Shown: positions 1 to 9,755, counted from the stretch's first letter. The stretch is DNA of 64,000 bases from Agrobacterium tumefaciens (GCA_025560025.1 CP048485.1:2386501-2450500), one strand, 5' to 3'. Notes: generated by a model from the sequence alone, not told the origin. A program made the numbers and translations.

Positions 1-1
1 A

Positions 2-55
2 TTTGAGGGTATCGCTATTGCGCATGGCAAAGGCGGAAAGATCAAACGGGCTTAA
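2..55 (+). other. Possible 3' end of an upstream gene
   Basis: The first bases stay open in one forward frame from base 2 to a TAA at 53-55, giving a 17-residue tail ending KGGKIKRA. It could be the C-terminus of a gene that starts before the window. Too little is present to assign a family, and an open frame this short can arise by chance. Confidence 0.25.
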
Positions 56-74
56 AATCCACCCGCAATTTTTA

Positions 75-581
75 TCAGTTCCAGACGAAACCGACTTTGC
101 GCAGTGATTTGCCGCCGAAGTCTTCCATGCCTTCTGCAATATCGCGGCCGCCATGCGAGCGGAAAAAACGATTGGCGACATCGCTGTCTTCAAGGCACCA
201 GACGACGATACCGTTGCAGCCGAGCGACGTCAGCAGCCGGCGCGCCTCCGTGAACAACAGGGAGCCAAGCCCGATGCCCTGATATTCCGGGCGCAGATAA
301 AGCTCGTAAATCTCGCCATCATGCGGCAGCCCGCGCGCCCGGCTGAGGCCCAGCGTCGCATATCCGGCAACCACACCGGCCACTTCCACCACCAGCATGG
401 TGGCGGATCCTTTGGTCGCCTTCTTCCACCAGATTTCGCCGCGGCGCTCCAGCATCTGCGTCAACGGCCTGTGCGGGATTAGCCCGGCATAGGCCTGTTG
501 CCACGACAGACGGTGCGCCTCGGAGATGGCGCGCGCATCATGCGGTTCAGCACGGCGAACATCGATGGATAACGTTTTCAT
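75..581 (-). CDS. GNAT family N-acetyltransferase
   Basis: A 168-residue single-domain protein of the GNAT fold, which moves an acetyl group from acetyl-CoA to an amine. The acetyl-CoA pyrophosphate-binding loop (motif A) is visible as EYQGIGLGSLL at about residues 99-109, following the beta strand EIYELYLRP, which is the usual motif order. Length is typical of stand-alone GNATs. The substrate cannot be told from sequence; small-molecule, antibiotic or protein N-terminal acetylation are all possible. It is a single gene on the minus strand, downstream of nothing obvious and facing away from typA's terminator at 744-773. Confidence 0.85.
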   Translation of the reverse strand: MKTLSIDVRRAEPHDARAISEAHRLSWQQAYAGLIPHRPLTQMLERRGEIWWKKATKGSATMLVVEVAGVVAGYATLGLSRARGLPHDGEIYELYLRPEYQGIGLGSLLFTEARRLLTSLGCNGIVVWCLEDSDVANRFFRSHGGRDIAEGMEDFGGKSLRKVGFVWN

Positions 582-743
582 AACGCGATTCTGGCCCCGG
601 CCACGGAAACTTACCAGTCATAAAGGTTAACGCCGGCAAGCTTACCCACAGCCTATTCATGTGGACGACCGACAAAAATTAACGCATCCTTAACCTTTGG
701 CACAAGCACCTTTCGACTCATGCACACATAAAAACGAACGCAT

Positions 744-773
744 AAAAAAACCCGGCTCGAGGCCGGGTTTTTT
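744..773 (-). terminator. Intrinsic terminator of typA (bidirectional)
   Basis: CCCGGC-TCGAG-GCCGGG hairpin flanked by an A run (744-750) and a T run (768-773), so it can act on both strands. On the minus strand it lies 25 bases past the typA stop codon. Confidence 0.85.
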
Positions 774-797
774 CGAATTCATAACGACAAGCCGCAA

Positions 798-2618
798 TCA
801 GACAGCGAGCTTGGCCTTTTCGAAACGCTTGCGATCGTTGGCGTCCAGGAACATCTTGCGCAGACGGATGGACTTCGGCGTCACTTCCATCAGCTCGTCG
901 TCCTGAATCCAGGAAAGCGCGCGATCGAGCGTCATGCGGATCGGCGGCGTCAGCTTCACGGCTTCATCCTTGCCGGCAGCGCGGATGTTGGTTAGCTGCT
1001 TGCCCTTCAGCACGTTCACTTCGAGATCGTTATCGCGAGAGTGAATACCGATGATCATGCCGGCATAGACCTTTTCACCCGGCTCGATGATCATCGGGCC
1101 GCGATCTTCCAGGTTGAACATGGCATAAGCCACAGCTTCGCCCGAACCGTTCGACAAGAGAACGCCGTTCACGCGGCCGGCAATCTGGCCCTTGAAGGGC
1201 TGATAGTCGTGGAACAGACGGTTCATGATCGCCGTGCCGCGGGTGTCGGTCAAAAGCTCCGACTGGTAGCCGATCAGGCCACGGGTCGGTGCATAGAACT
1301 TCAGACGAACGCGATTGCCGCCGGAAGGACGAAGCTCGGCCATTTCAGCCTTGCGCTCGGACATCTTCTGAACGACGACGCCGGAATGCTCTTCGTCAAC
1401 GTCGATCACGACTTCTTCGATCGGCTCCAGCAGGGTGCCGTTCTCATCCTTGTGCATCACGACGCGCGGACGCGAAACGGCAAGCTCGAAGCCTTCGCGA
1501 CGCATGGTTTCGATCAGAACCGCCAGCTGCAATTCGCCACGGCCGGAAACGAAGAACGAATCCTTGCCTTCGGCTTCTTCGATCTTCAGCGCAACGTTGC
1601 CTTCGGCTTCCTTGAACAGACGGTCACGGATAACGCGGCTCGTGACCTTGTCGCCTTCGGTGCCAGCCAGCGGGCTGTCGTTGACGATGAACGACATGGT
1701 AACGGTCGGCGGGTCGATCGGCTGCGCGGTCATCGCCTCGGTGACGGAGGGGTCACAGAAGGTGTCGGCAACAGTACCCTTGGAGAGGCCTGCAATGGCG
1801 ACGATGTCGCCGGCATGGGCTTCTTCGATTGACGTGCGCTCAATGCCGCGGAATGCGAGGATCTTCGAGATACGGCCGTTTTCAATAACCTTGCCGTCCT
1901 GGCCGAGAACCTTCACCGCCTGGTTCGGCTTGATGGAACCGGAAGCGATGCGGCCGGTGATGATGCGGCCGAGGAAGTTGTTGGCTTCAAGGATGGTGCC
2001 GATCAGGCGGAACGGACCTTCTTCAACCTTGGGCTCCGGAACATGTTCGAGAACCAGATCGAGCAGCGGCGCAAGACCCTGATCCTTCGGGCCTTCCGGG
2101 TTAACGTTCATCCAGCCGTCACGGCCGGAACCGTAGAGGATCGGGAAATCGAGCTGCTCGTCGGTGGCGTCGAGGTTTGCGAAGAGGTCGAAGACTTCGT
2201 TGATGACTTCTTCGTGGCGGCCATCCGGACGGTCGATCTTGTTGATCGCGACGATCGGGCGAAGACCGACCTTCAGCGCCTTGCTGACCACGAACTTGGT
2301 CTGCGGCATCGGGCCTTCCGAGCTATCGACCAGAACGATCGCACCGTCCACCATCGACAGGATACGCTCGACTTCGCCGCCGAAGTCGGCGTGGCCGGGG
2401 GTGTCGACGATGTTGATGCGGACACCCTTCCACTCCACCGAGGTCGCCTTGGCGAGAATGGTGATGCCACGTTCCTTTTCGAGATCGTTGCTATCCATCA
2501 CGCGCTCGGCGACACGCTGGTTGTCGCGGAACGAGCCGGACTGCTTCAGAAGCTCGTCCACGAGCGTCGTTTTTCCATGGTCAACGTGCGCGATGATCGC
2601 GATGTTGCGAAGTGCCAT
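798..2618 (-). CDS. typA: Ribosome-associated translational GTPase TypA/BipA
   Basis: A 606-residue translation-factor GTPase that binds the 70S ribosome and helps 50S assembly and stress or cold adaptation. The G1 loop AHVDHGKTT is at residues 10-18, followed by G3 (DTPGHADF) and G4 (NKID). The family-specific C-terminal part ends with RKMFLDANDRKRFEKAKLAV-type sequence. Length equals the E. coli protein (about 607). The ribosome-binding site is weak: the nearest purine stretch before the ATG is CAGAGATTTTGAACA. Monocistronic, with its own terminator at 744-773. Alternative families (LepA, EF-G) are excluded by length and by the lack of an EF-G domain IV. Confidence 0.97.
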   Translation of the reverse strand: MALRNIAIIAHVDHGKTTLVDELLKQSGSFRDNQRVAERVMDSNDLEKERGITILAKATSVEWKGVRINIVDTPGHADFGGEVERILSMVDGAIVLVDSSEGPMPQTKFVVSKALKVGLRPIVAINKIDRPDGRHEEVINEVFDLFANLDATDEQLDFPILYGSGRDGWMNVNPEGPKDQGLAPLLDLVLEHVPEPKVEEGPFRLIGTILEANNFLGRIITGRIASGSIKPNQAVKVLGQDGKVIENGRISKILAFRGIERTSIEEAHAGDIVAIAGLSKGTVADTFCDPSVTEAMTAQPIDPPTVTMSFIVNDSPLAGTEGDKVTSRVIRDRLFKEAEGNVALKIEEAEGKDSFFVSGRGELQLAVLIETMRREGFELAVSRPRVVMHKDENGTLLEPIEEVVIDVDEEHSGVVVQKMSERKAEMAELRPSGGNRVRLKFYAPTRGLIGYQSELLTDTRGTAIMNRLFHDYQPFKGQIAGRVNGVLLSNGSGEAVAYAMFNLEDRGPMIIEPGEKVYAGMIIGIHSRDNDLEVNVLKGKQLTNIRAAGKDEAVKLTPPIRMTLDRALSWIQDDELMEVTPKSIRLRKMFLDANDRKRFEKAKLAV

Positions 2619-2781
2619 TGTTCAAAATCTCTGAGGTTGGGCGCCACTATCGTGAGATGCGCCAATTTAGTTTGGCGCGCTCATAACCTTTTTTTTGCAA
2701 ATGCGAAAGGGGGGGCCTTGTCATAAGGCCCCTGCGCTCAGGTTCTAGCTCAGAAATATGACAGTCTTTTATACCGAACTC

Positions 2782-4842
2782 TTAGACGAGGCCACGCTTC
2801 AAAAGCATGGCGTCCGGGCTCGGCATCTTGCCGCGAAAAGCAAGATAGGCCTCCTCCGGATCGATGGAACCGCCGACGGAGTAGATATTGTCCTTCAATT
2901 TGCGCGCCATTTCACCATCGAAGGGATTGCCGGTTTCCTCGAAGGCCGAAAAGGCATCGGCGTCCAGCACTTCCGACCACATGTAGGAATAATAGCCGGC
3001 AGAATATCCGTCGCCCGAAAACACGTGCTGGAAATGCGGTGTCGCATGCCGCATGACAATGGACTTCGGCATATTGAGCGCGGAGAGCACCTCGCCTTGC
3101 ACAGCCATGGGATCGCTCACGCTTTCCCGGGTATGGAACGCCATGTCGACGATTGCCGAAGACGTGAATTCCACCGTGCTGAAACCGGCATTGAAGGTCT
3201 GGGCCGCAAGCACCTTGTCCAGCAGTTCTTTCGGCATGGATGCGCCAGTTTCGTAATGCAGCGCGTATTTTTCCAGAATTTCCGGAACGGTCAGCCAATG
3301 TTCGTAAAGCTGCGACGGCAACTCCACGAAATCACGCGAGACGCCCGTTCCCGAAACGGAAGGATAGGTGACATCAGACAGCATGCCGTGCAGGGCGTGG
3401 CCAAATTCATGAAACAGCGTGCGCGCATCGTCAAGCGATAGCAGCGCAGGCTTGCCCTCGGCCGGTTTTGCGAAATTGCAGACATTGTAGATGATCGGTA
3501 TTTCGCCAACGATGCCGTTCTTCAGGGGCAACTTGTGCTGCGACTGGAAAGAACTCATCCACGCGCCGGAACGCTTGGAAGGACGGGCGAAATAATCGCC
3601 AAGGAACATCGCTTTCAGATCACCCTTGTCGTCGCGGATTTCGAAAACCCGCACATCCGGATGATAGGCAGCGACATCCTTGATCTCGACGGCGCGAATT
3701 CCGAAGAGCCGGTTGGCCACATCGAAACAGGCCTCGATGATTTTTTCCAGCTGCAGATAGGGCTTCAATTCAGCCTCGGAGAAGTTGAATTTCTGCGCTC
3801 GCAGCTTTTCCGCATAATGGCGCCAGTCCCAGGGCATGACATCGTGGTTCTTGCCCTCCTGCGTGATGATAGCGGCAAGCTCTCCCTCTTCCTCGCCGGC
3901 GCGTGCCACGGCCTTTTCCCAGACCTGTCCCAGAAGGCTGTTCACGGCATCCGGCGTTTTCGCCATCGTGTCGTCCAGTTTGTAGGCCGCGAAATTCCTG
4001 TAGCCGAGTAGCTTTGCTTTTTCCTCACGCAGCTCCAGCGTGCGATGAACGGTATCGCGATTGTCGGTTTCGCCGCCGTTTTCACCACGCGCCACCCATG
4101 CCTTGAAGGCCTGTTCGCGCAAATCACGGCGCTCGGAAAAGGTGAGGAAAGGTTCGATGATGGAGCGGGAAAGGGTGACGGCGAATTTGCCGTCCTCACC
4201 ATACTCGCGGGCGGCACCCGCCATCGCATCACGCAGGAAACCGGGAATGCCGGCAAGTTCCTCTTCTGCGGAGAGCAGCAGCTTCCAGCTCTTTTCATCC
4301 GCCAGCACATTCTGCCCGAATTTCGCACCAAGACCGGCAAGTTCCTCATTGATCGCCGCAAGACGCTCCTGGCGGTCTTTCTGCAGCTTGGCGCCGGAGC
4401 GCACGAAACCCTTCCAGTGTCGCTCGAGAACCCGCTTCTCCTCGCCCGTCAGGCCAAGCGCATCTCGCTCGTCCCACAGCGTGTCGATACGTTTGAACAG
4501 GGCCTCGTTCATGCCGATCTTCGAATAATGTCGTGACATTTTCGGCGCGATTTCCCGCTCCAGCGCCTGAATGGCGCTATTGGTGTGCGCCCCTGCCCTG
4601 TTCCAGAACAGGGCCGAAATACGGGAAAGCTCATCGCCCGCGATTTCGAGTGCGGTCACGGTATTTTCGAAGGTGGGCGCCTGAACATTGCCGGCAATCG
4701 CATCGATTTCCTGTTCGTGAGACAGAAGCGCAGCTTCGAAGGCGGGGCCGAAATCCTCATCCTTGACCGCATCGAATTTTGGCAGACCGTTATGACCGTT
4801 CCAGGTAACGAGTGCGGGATAAGCGACGGTCTTGGATGGCAT
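2782..4842 (-). CDS. dcp: M3 family metallopeptidase, peptidyl-dipeptidase Dcp-like
   Basis: A zinc endopeptidase of family M3 (thimet oligopeptidase clan) that degrades short peptides in the cytoplasm. The zinc motif FHEFGHALHG is at about residue 477, and the preceding IIYNVCNF and following YPSVSGT/RDFVELPSQ segments resemble Dcp more than oligopeptidase A. The open frame extends upstream to 4986, but the ATG at 4842 (MPSKTVAYPAL) is preceded by AAGGAAG eight bases away and gives 686 residues, matching Dcp (about 681), so I chose it. No signal peptide is visible with this start. The gene is divergent from the small unknown gene at 5019. Confidence 0.9.
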   Translation of the reverse strand: MPSKTVAYPALVTWNGHNGLPKFDAVKDEDFGPAFEAALLSHEQEIDAIAGNVQAPTFENTVTALEIAGDELSRISALFWNRAGAHTNSAIQALEREIAPKMSRHYSKIGMNEALFKRIDTLWDERDALGLTGEEKRVLERHWKGFVRSGAKLQKDRQERLAAINEELAGLGAKFGQNVLADEKSWKLLLSAEEELAGIPGFLRDAMAGAAREYGEDGKFAVTLSRSIIEPFLTFSERRDLREQAFKAWVARGENGGETDNRDTVHRTLELREEKAKLLGYRNFAAYKLDDTMAKTPDAVNSLLGQVWEKAVARAGEEEGELAAIITQEGKNHDVMPWDWRHYAEKLRAQKFNFSEAELKPYLQLEKIIEACFDVANRLFGIRAVEIKDVAAYHPDVRVFEIRDDKGDLKAMFLGDYFARPSKRSGAWMSSFQSQHKLPLKNGIVGEIPIIYNVCNFAKPAEGKPALLSLDDARTLFHEFGHALHGMLSDVTYPSVSGTGVSRDFVELPSQLYEHWLTVPEILEKYALHYETGASMPKELLDKVLAAQTFNAGFSTVEFTSSAIVDMAFHTRESVSDPMAVQGEVLSALNMPKSIVMRHATPHFQHVFSGDGYSAGYYSYMWSEVLDADAFSAFEETGNPFDGEMARKLKDNIYSVGGSIDPEEAYLAFRGKMPSPDAMLLKRGLV

Positions 4843-5018
4843 TTCATCTTCCTTGTACAATTCCGGTTTAAGCCCATATGGGCACGCCTCCACCGCCAAT
4901 TCAATATGCCGGAATTTGGTGTGGAATACGCAGGTGCCGCCATCGCGAAGTATTGACCGGCCGGGCGACGGCGTGGTCTGATTCATCGCAATAATATCCC
5001 ATGATGGAGATATGTATT

Positions 5019-5444
5019 ATGGAGATTTATTCTTTAAGAGCCTCTAATAATTTCCTTTTCAGAGACAATTCCAGAAACGCCAGACCTGTAGACGGCACCG
5101 ATTTCGGCAAGGCAGCCCAGCCGGACGCAGCGACCGGCTTCGAAGAGACGATAAATCGCATCGATTTCACCCGCATCAGCCCCCGCGAACTACGGGAAAT
5201 CGCACAGAAATATTACGAGGCCGGGAAAATCAGCCACGATACCTGGCTTGAGCTCTCGTCCGAACTACCGGCACAGACGCTGAACGCCAATGGCGAGGTG
5301 ATCGATACAGCTGATGTAACCGATGATACGGATTTCGACTTTGTGACCTATTTTTCCGATAGGATGGAGATTGCCCGTTCTATCGGCACCGCAGATGAAG
5401 TGGAGAAAATGCAGGATGTGCTGTCTTTTTTAGCTTCGACGTGA
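5019..5444 (+). CDS. Hypothetical acidic protein, rhizobial type
   Basis: I do not recognise a named domain. The protein is 141 residues from the ATG at 5019, which has GGAGA nine bases upstream; in-frame ATGs at 5001 and 5004 would give up to 147 residues. The middle contains a helical stretch, ISPRELREIAQKYYEAGKIS, then a strongly acidic part (DTADVTDDTDFDF) and a C-terminal helix ending VEKMQDVLSFLAST. There is no signal peptide, membrane segment or cysteine pair. The pattern is that of a small soluble protein or adaptor. It stands alone between the divergent M3 peptidase and the MarR gene. Codon use looks native. Confidence 0.7.
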   Translation: MEIYSLRASNNFLFRDNSRNARPVDGTDFGKAAQPDAATGFEETINRIDFTRISPRELREIAQKYYEAGKISHDTWLELSSELPAQTLNANGEVIDTADVTDDTDFDFVTYFSDRMEIARSIGTADEVEKMQDVLSFLAST

Positions 5445-5545
5445 TGACTAGCATTATGTTGCGGAGCGTCCCGCGACCGAACTGACAAATACTTTACTCG
5501 ATTTTCGACAATATGATTTGCTTACCATTGCTTATCGCCCGGAAT

Positions 5546-5566
5546 TTAGTAAGGCTGGCTTACGAA
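5546..5566. promoter_or_regulatory. Candidate MarR operator
   Basis: GTAAG-GCTGG-CTTAC is a perfect 5-bp inverted repeat 13 bases before the MarR start codon, and a related CTTACC/CTTATC pair lies just upstream at about 5521-5535. MarR proteins often bind such short palindromes in their own promoters. Position and symmetry are seen; function is inferred. Confidence 0.35.
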
Positions 5567-5576
5567 AAGGCGAAGC

Positions 5577-6035
5577 ATGGGCACTAAACGCGAAAAAGAT
5601 TCATTGGCATTTTTGCTGAACAGCGGCGCGCGCCTGCTGAACAGTGCATTTGAGCGCCGTATTTCTGAGGCCGGACTGGGCCTGACACCCGGCGAGGCGA
5701 GAGCCTTGCTGACGGTTGCCGTTGTGGATGGCAGCAAGCAGTCGGACATCGCCGCCCGTCTCGGGATCGAACCCATGACAATCTGCGCCTATCTCGACAA
5801 GCTGCAATCGCTCAACCTCATCGAACGCCAGCAGGACCCTCAGGACAGGCGTTCCAAGCGCATCGTGCTGACGGAGACCTCCACCGACATGCTGGAAGCC
5901 GTGCGCCAGGAGATCGATGAACTCGTCCGCCATGCCACGCAGGGCCTGAATGAAGAGGAAGTCGCGCTCTTCCGCAGCTTCCTGCAGACGCTTCGCAACA
6001 ATCTGCAGCCGGAACAGCCGGGCCAGAACGGCTGA
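5577..6035 (+). CDS. MarR family transcriptional regulator
   Basis: A 152-residue winged-helix dimer of the MarR family. The recognition region DIAARLGIEPMTICAYLDKLQSLNLIER is followed by the wing QDPQDRRSKRIVLTE, the most conserved MarR signature (D-x-R-S/x-K-R). Start ATG 5577 follows AAGGCGAAGC. The Bcr/CflA transporter begins five bases after its stop, so the two form one transcription unit. By analogy with other marR-efflux pairs it probably represses itself and the transporter and is released by a small ligand; the ligand is unknown. Confidence 0.93.
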   Translation: MGTKREKDSLAFLLNSGARLLNSAFERRISEAGLGLTPGEARALLTVAVVDGSKQSDIAARLGIEPMTICAYLDKLQSLNLIERQQDPQDRRSKRIVLTETSTDMLEAVRQEIDELVRHATQGLNEEEVALFRSFLQTLRNNLQPEQPGQNG

Positions 6036-6040
6036 TCGCA

Positions 6041-7237
6041 ATGTCGTCAAAAACGATCATGTCAACAAGGCGCACGGCAATTCTTGGAGCGTTGCTGACG
6101 GCGCTGGCCCCCATTTCCATGTCGATCTACACGCCGGCCATGCCGGAGCTGACACGGGTTTTCGCCACCACCGAGTCCGCCGTAAAACTCAGTCTCTCCC
6201 TCTATTTTGCCGGTTTCGCCATAGCGCAGCTGCTTGCCGGGCCGGCGTCCGACGCCTTCGGGCGGCGCAAGGCGAGCCTCGTCTTCCTGTCGATCTTTCT
6301 CGGCGGCGGCTTGCTCGCCATCCTTGCCCCGACAATTGAAGTGCTGCTTTTTGCCCGGCTTGTCCAGGGCATAGGCGCCTCCGTTGGCATGACGGTGGCG
6401 CGCGCCGTGGTGCGGGATCAGTTTGCCGGCGCGGAAGCCTCCAGCATCATGAACCTCATCGGCATCATGCTGGCCGTCGGTCCCGCCATGGGACCGACAA
6501 TCGGCGGGCTATCGCTTGCGGCTTTCGGCTGGCAATCGGTATTTTTCCTGATGGCCGGCCTCGGCGCCATCGCCATCTTCTGCGTGGTGGTTTTTCTGCG
6601 CGAAACGACGGTCCCGGACAGAAGCCTGATCCGTCCCCGTCGGCTCCTCTCAGCCTATGGGACGTTGTTGACCGAGCCGCGTTTTCTTCTCGCCGCACTG
6701 GTACTCGGCGGCTCCATAGGCGCGCTTTATGCGCAGGCGACCATGCTGACTTTCATCCTTATCAACGAAGTCGGCATGTCCCCCACAGCCTTCGGCGTCG
6801 GCATGCTGATGCAGACCGGCGCTTATTTCTTCGGCTCCATCGCCCTGCGTTATATCGCACCGCGGCTGGGCGACCGCCGTTCGGTCATGCTCGGCCTCTG
6901 TTTTTCCGGCATGGGTGGCCTTCTCATCATGCTGTCGGTGTTCCTGGTGCCGCCGTCCTTCCTCTCCATCATGGGCCCAGTGGCAGTGGCGACAGTCGGC
7001 ATCGCCTTGCTGACGCCCTCGATGGTGACGGCCGCCCTTGCGCCCTTCCCGCACATTGCCGGTTCGGCATCGGCCATGATGGGTTTTATCCAGATGGGAT
7101 CGGGTTTTGCGGGCGGAGCCGCGGCCTCGCTGGTCGGCTCGCCTCTCACCGGCTTTGGCATCATCATCCCGGTGATGGAGTTTACGGCAGTCGCAAGCTA
7201 CATCGGCTTCAGGATCGTCTCCAAAAGACAGACGTGA
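6041..7237 (+). CDS. Bcr/CflA family drug exporter (MFS)
   Basis: A 398-residue major facilitator with twelve predicted membrane helices, of the DHA1 Bcr/CflA group, which exports drugs such as bicyclomycin, chloramphenicol or sulfonamides by proton antiport. The MFS motif A, GPASDAFGRRKASL, follows helix 2, and the helix-5 motif appears as MLAVGPAMGPTIGG, typical of drug:proton antiporters. Expressed with the MarR gene five bases upstream. The true substrate cannot be deduced. Ends in a shared bidirectional terminator at 7237-7273. Confidence 0.93.
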   Translation: MSSKTIMSTRRTAILGALLTALAPISMSIYTPAMPELTRVFATTESAVKLSLSLYFAGFAIAQLLAGPASDAFGRRKASLVFLSIFLGGGLLAILAPTIEVLLFARLVQGIGASVGMTVARAVVRDQFAGAEASSIMNLIGIMLAVGPAMGPTIGGLSLAAFGWQSVFFLMAGLGAIAIFCVVVFLRETTVPDRSLIRPRRLLSAYGTLLTEPRFLLAALVLGGSIGALYAQATMLTFILINEVGMSPTAFGVGMLMQTGAYFFGSIALRYIAPRLGDRRSVMLGLCFSGMGGLLIMLSVFLVPPSFLSIMGPVAVATVGIALLTPSMVTAALAPFPHIAGSASAMMGFIQMGSGFAGGAAASLVGSPLTGFGIIIPVMEFTAVASYIGFRIVSKRQT

Positions 7238-7273
7238 AAAAACCCGCAGGGCGTTCCCGCCTGCGGGTTTTTC
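7237..7273. terminator. Bidirectional intrinsic terminator between the MFS gene and argG
   Basis: AACCCGCAGG ... CCTGCGGGTT (arms 7241-7250 and 7260-7269) with A and T runs on the two sides, placed between two convergent genes. Confidence 0.85.
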
Positions 7274-7294
7274 TTATCTGTACCTCAGTGAAAA

Positions 7295-8518
7295 TTACTT
7301 GCTGAGGTTACGCTTGGCCAGGGTGCGCAAGCGTAGCGCATTGAGCTTGATGAAGCCGGCCGCATCCTTCTGGTCGTAAGCACCGTGGTCGTCTTCGAAG
7401 GTTACCAGCGCGTCGGAATAAAGCGACTTGGCGCTCTCGCGGCCGGTTACCATGACGTTGCCCTTGTAGAGCTTCAGCGTCACTTCGCCTTCCACATGTT
7501 CCTGGCTCTTGTCGATCAGAGCCTGCAGCATTTCACGCTCGGGCGAGAACCAGAAGCCGTAATAGATCAGTTCGGCGTAACGCGGCATCAGCTCGTCCTT
7601 GAGGTGTGCTGCACCCCGGTCAAGCGTGATGGATTCGATCGCGCGATGCGCGGCCAGCAGGATGGTGCCGCCGGGCGTCTCGTAAACACCGCGAGACTTC
7701 ATGCCGACGAAACGGTTCTCAACGAGATCGAGACGACCGATGCCGTTTTCACGACCGTAATTGTTGAGCGTTGCAAGAAGCGTGGCCGGCGACATTTCAA
7801 CGCCGTTGATGGAGCAGGCATCGCCCTTGCGGAAACCGACCTTGATGACGGTTGCCTTGTCCGGGGCCGCTTCCGGCGAGATGGTGCGCATATGCACATA
7901 TTCCGGAGCTTCCAGTGCCGGGTCTTCCAGAACCTTGCCCTCGGAGGAGGAATGCAGAAGGTTGGCGTCAACCGAGAAAGGCGCTTCGCCCTTCTTGTCC
8001 TTGGCAACGGGAATCTGGTGCTGTTCGGCGAAGTTCAGGAGGTCGGTACGGCTCTTGAACGTCCAGTCGCGCCAGGGGGCGATGATCTTGATATCCGGGT
8101 TCAGCGCATAAGCCGAAAGCTCGAAACGGACCTGGTCGTTACCCTTGCCGGTGGCGCCATGCGCAATGGCGTCGGCGCCGGTCTTCTTGGCGATCTCGAT
8201 CAGGTGCTTGGAAATCAGCGGACGTGCAATGGAGGTGCCGAGCAGATAGACGCCTTCATAAACGGCGTTGGCACGGAACATCGGGAACACGAAATCCCGA
8301 ACGAACTCTTCGCGGACGTCCTCGATGAAGATTTCCTTGATGCCCAGCATCTCGGCCTTCTTGCGTGCCGGCTCAAGCTCTTCGCCCTGGCCGAGATCGG
8401 CGGTGAAAGTCACGACTTCCGCGCCGAGTTCCGTCTGAAGCCACTTCAGGATAATCGAGGTGTCGAGGCCGCCGGAATAGGCGAGAACGACTTTCTTAAC
8501 GTCTTTCGGGAGTGCCAT
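7295..8518 (-). CDS. argG: Argininosuccinate synthase
   Basis: Joins citrulline and aspartate with ATP hydrolysis to AMP, the seventh step of arginine synthesis. The N-type ATP pyrophosphatase loop AYSGGLDTS is right after the start, and the citrulline/aspartate segments ([26 protein letters not shown]) are present. The open frame runs up to 8692, but the ATG at 8518 ([11 protein letters not shown]) yields 407 residues, the normal length for the shorter bacterial class, whereas the extension does not look like protein. Monocistronic, ending at the terminator at 7237-7273. Confidence 0.97.
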   Translation of the reverse strand: MALPKDVKKVVLAYSGGLDTSIILKWLQTELGAEVVTFTADLGQGEELEPARKKAEMLGIKEIFIEDVREEFVRDFVFPMFRANAVYEGVYLLGTSIARPLISKHLIEIAKKTGADAIAHGATGKGNDQVRFELSAYALNPDIKIIAPWRDWTFKSRTDLLNFAEQHQIPVAKDKKGEAPFSVDANLLHSSSEGKVLEDPALEAPEYVHMRTISPEAAPDKATVIKVGFRKGDACSINGVEMSPATLLATLNNYGRENGIGRLDLVENRFVGMKSRGVYETPGGTILLAAHRAIESITLDRGAAHLKDELMPRYAELIYYGFWFSPEREMLQALIDKSQEHVEGEVTLKLYKGNVMVTGRESAKSLYSDALVTFEDDHGAYDQKDAAGFIKLNALRLRTLAKRNLSK

Positions 8519-8858
8519 AATGATGTCCATCTGCATGATGACGGCATCGGGGTACCGCCATTTCCTTGGGATTTCGGCACTTTTACAGTGCAACCCCAAA
8601 ACTGTGAAGCGATTTTCCGAAAAGATGCGCGACAAAACAGCGAATGGCGCGAAAGGGCAACGCGCATTTGCGAAAGGCCAAATGCAAGCCACCGGCTCTT
8701 CATGACTGGAACGAAGGGTTTGTCACATGCATTATGGAATTTCGCGCTTTAACATGGAGCGTCTCGATCGACTTGAAGACCGTGAATGAAGCCACTCAGG
8801 GTTCAGGCAACGTTGCAAACGGCTGGAAACAGCACAAAACGACGCGAAGGAGAAACCT

Positions 8859-9713
8859 ATGACGACCATCCACCCCGCATTCAAGGAAGATAATGTCGCC
8901 GTCATCACCGGTGCCGCATCCGGCATCGGACTTGCCGCCGCGCGCAAATTCGCCGGTTTCGGCATGAGCGTCGTGCTCGCTGATCTCGATGGCGACAGGC
9001 TCGCCGCAGCGCACGCGGATATTCTGGCCGTCGCAAAGGACGGCGAGGCGCAGATCGTCGCAATCCCCACCGACGTGTCGAAACTCGATGAGCTGGAAGC
9101 GCTGGAACGTGCTGTCATCCAGCGTTTCGGGCGGGTTCACGTGCTGATGAACAATGCCGGCATCCAGCCCGGAAGCGCCATTTTTGGCCCGCAGACCAAT
9201 TGGGAAAAAGTCATCAACGTCAACCTGATGGGCGTGGTGAATGGCAGCCGCGTCTTCGGGCAGGGCATGATCGCCCATGGCGAGGCCTCGCTCATCATCA
9301 ATACAGGCTCGAAACAGGGCATCACCACCCCGCCCGGCGATCCCGCCTATAATGTCTCGAAGGCGGGTGTAAAAGCCTTCACGGAAGCGCTCCAGCACGA
9401 ACTGCGCAATATTCCGAACGGCGCAGTTTCCGCCCATCTCCTGATCCCTGGCTTCGTCTTTACGGGCCTGACGGCGCATGGCAGGACGGAAAAGCCGGCA
9501 GGGGCGTGGACCGGCGAGCAGACCGTCGACTTCATGGTCGACAGTATCGGCAAGGGTGATTTCTACATCCTTTGCCCCGATGGCGAAGTGGATCGCCCGA
9601 CGGACGAGAAGCGCATTCTCTGGGCGGCTCAGGATATCGTGCAGAACCGTCCGCCGCTGTCGCGCTGGCACACGGAATATTCCGCCGCCTTCACCAGCTT
9701 CCTGAAAAACTGA
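8859..9713 (+). CDS. Short-chain dehydrogenase/reductase
   Basis: A 284-residue classical SDR with the Rossmann motif TGAASGIG near residue 18, NNAG near residue 100, a catalytic serine in INTGSKQG and the YNVSK active-site pair. These predict an NAD(P)(H)-dependent alcohol/ketone oxidoreductase. The basic and acidic residues that fix cofactor choice (LADLDGDRL, with Asp after beta 2) suggest NAD(H). The substrate is unknown. Start ATG 8859 has a strong AAGGAG site. Followed by a hairpin at 9722-9755. Confidence 0.92.
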   Translation: MTTIHPAFKEDNVAVITGAASGIGLAAARKFAGFGMSVVLADLDGDRLAAAHADILAVAKDGEAQIVAIPTDVSKLDELEALERAVIQRFGRVHVLMNNAGIQPGSAIFGPQTNWEKVINVNLMGVVNGSRVFGQGMIAHGEASLIINTGSKQGITTPPGDPAYNVSKAGVKAFTEALQHELRNIPNGAVSAHLLIPGFVFTGLTAHGRTEKPAGAWTGEQTVDFMVDSIGKGDFYILCPDGEVDRPTDEKRILWAAQDIVQNRPPLSRWHTEYSAAFTSFLKN

Positions 9714-9721
9714 ATATCTGG

Positions 9722-9755
9722 AGCCACCGCGATTTGAAAATTGCGGTGGCTTTCG
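9722..9755 (+). terminator. Probable terminator of the SDR gene
   Basis: AGCCACCGC and GCGGTGGCT form a nine-bp stem 9 bases past the SDR stop codon; the following T tract is short (TTTCG), so efficiency is uncertain. Confidence 0.55.
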
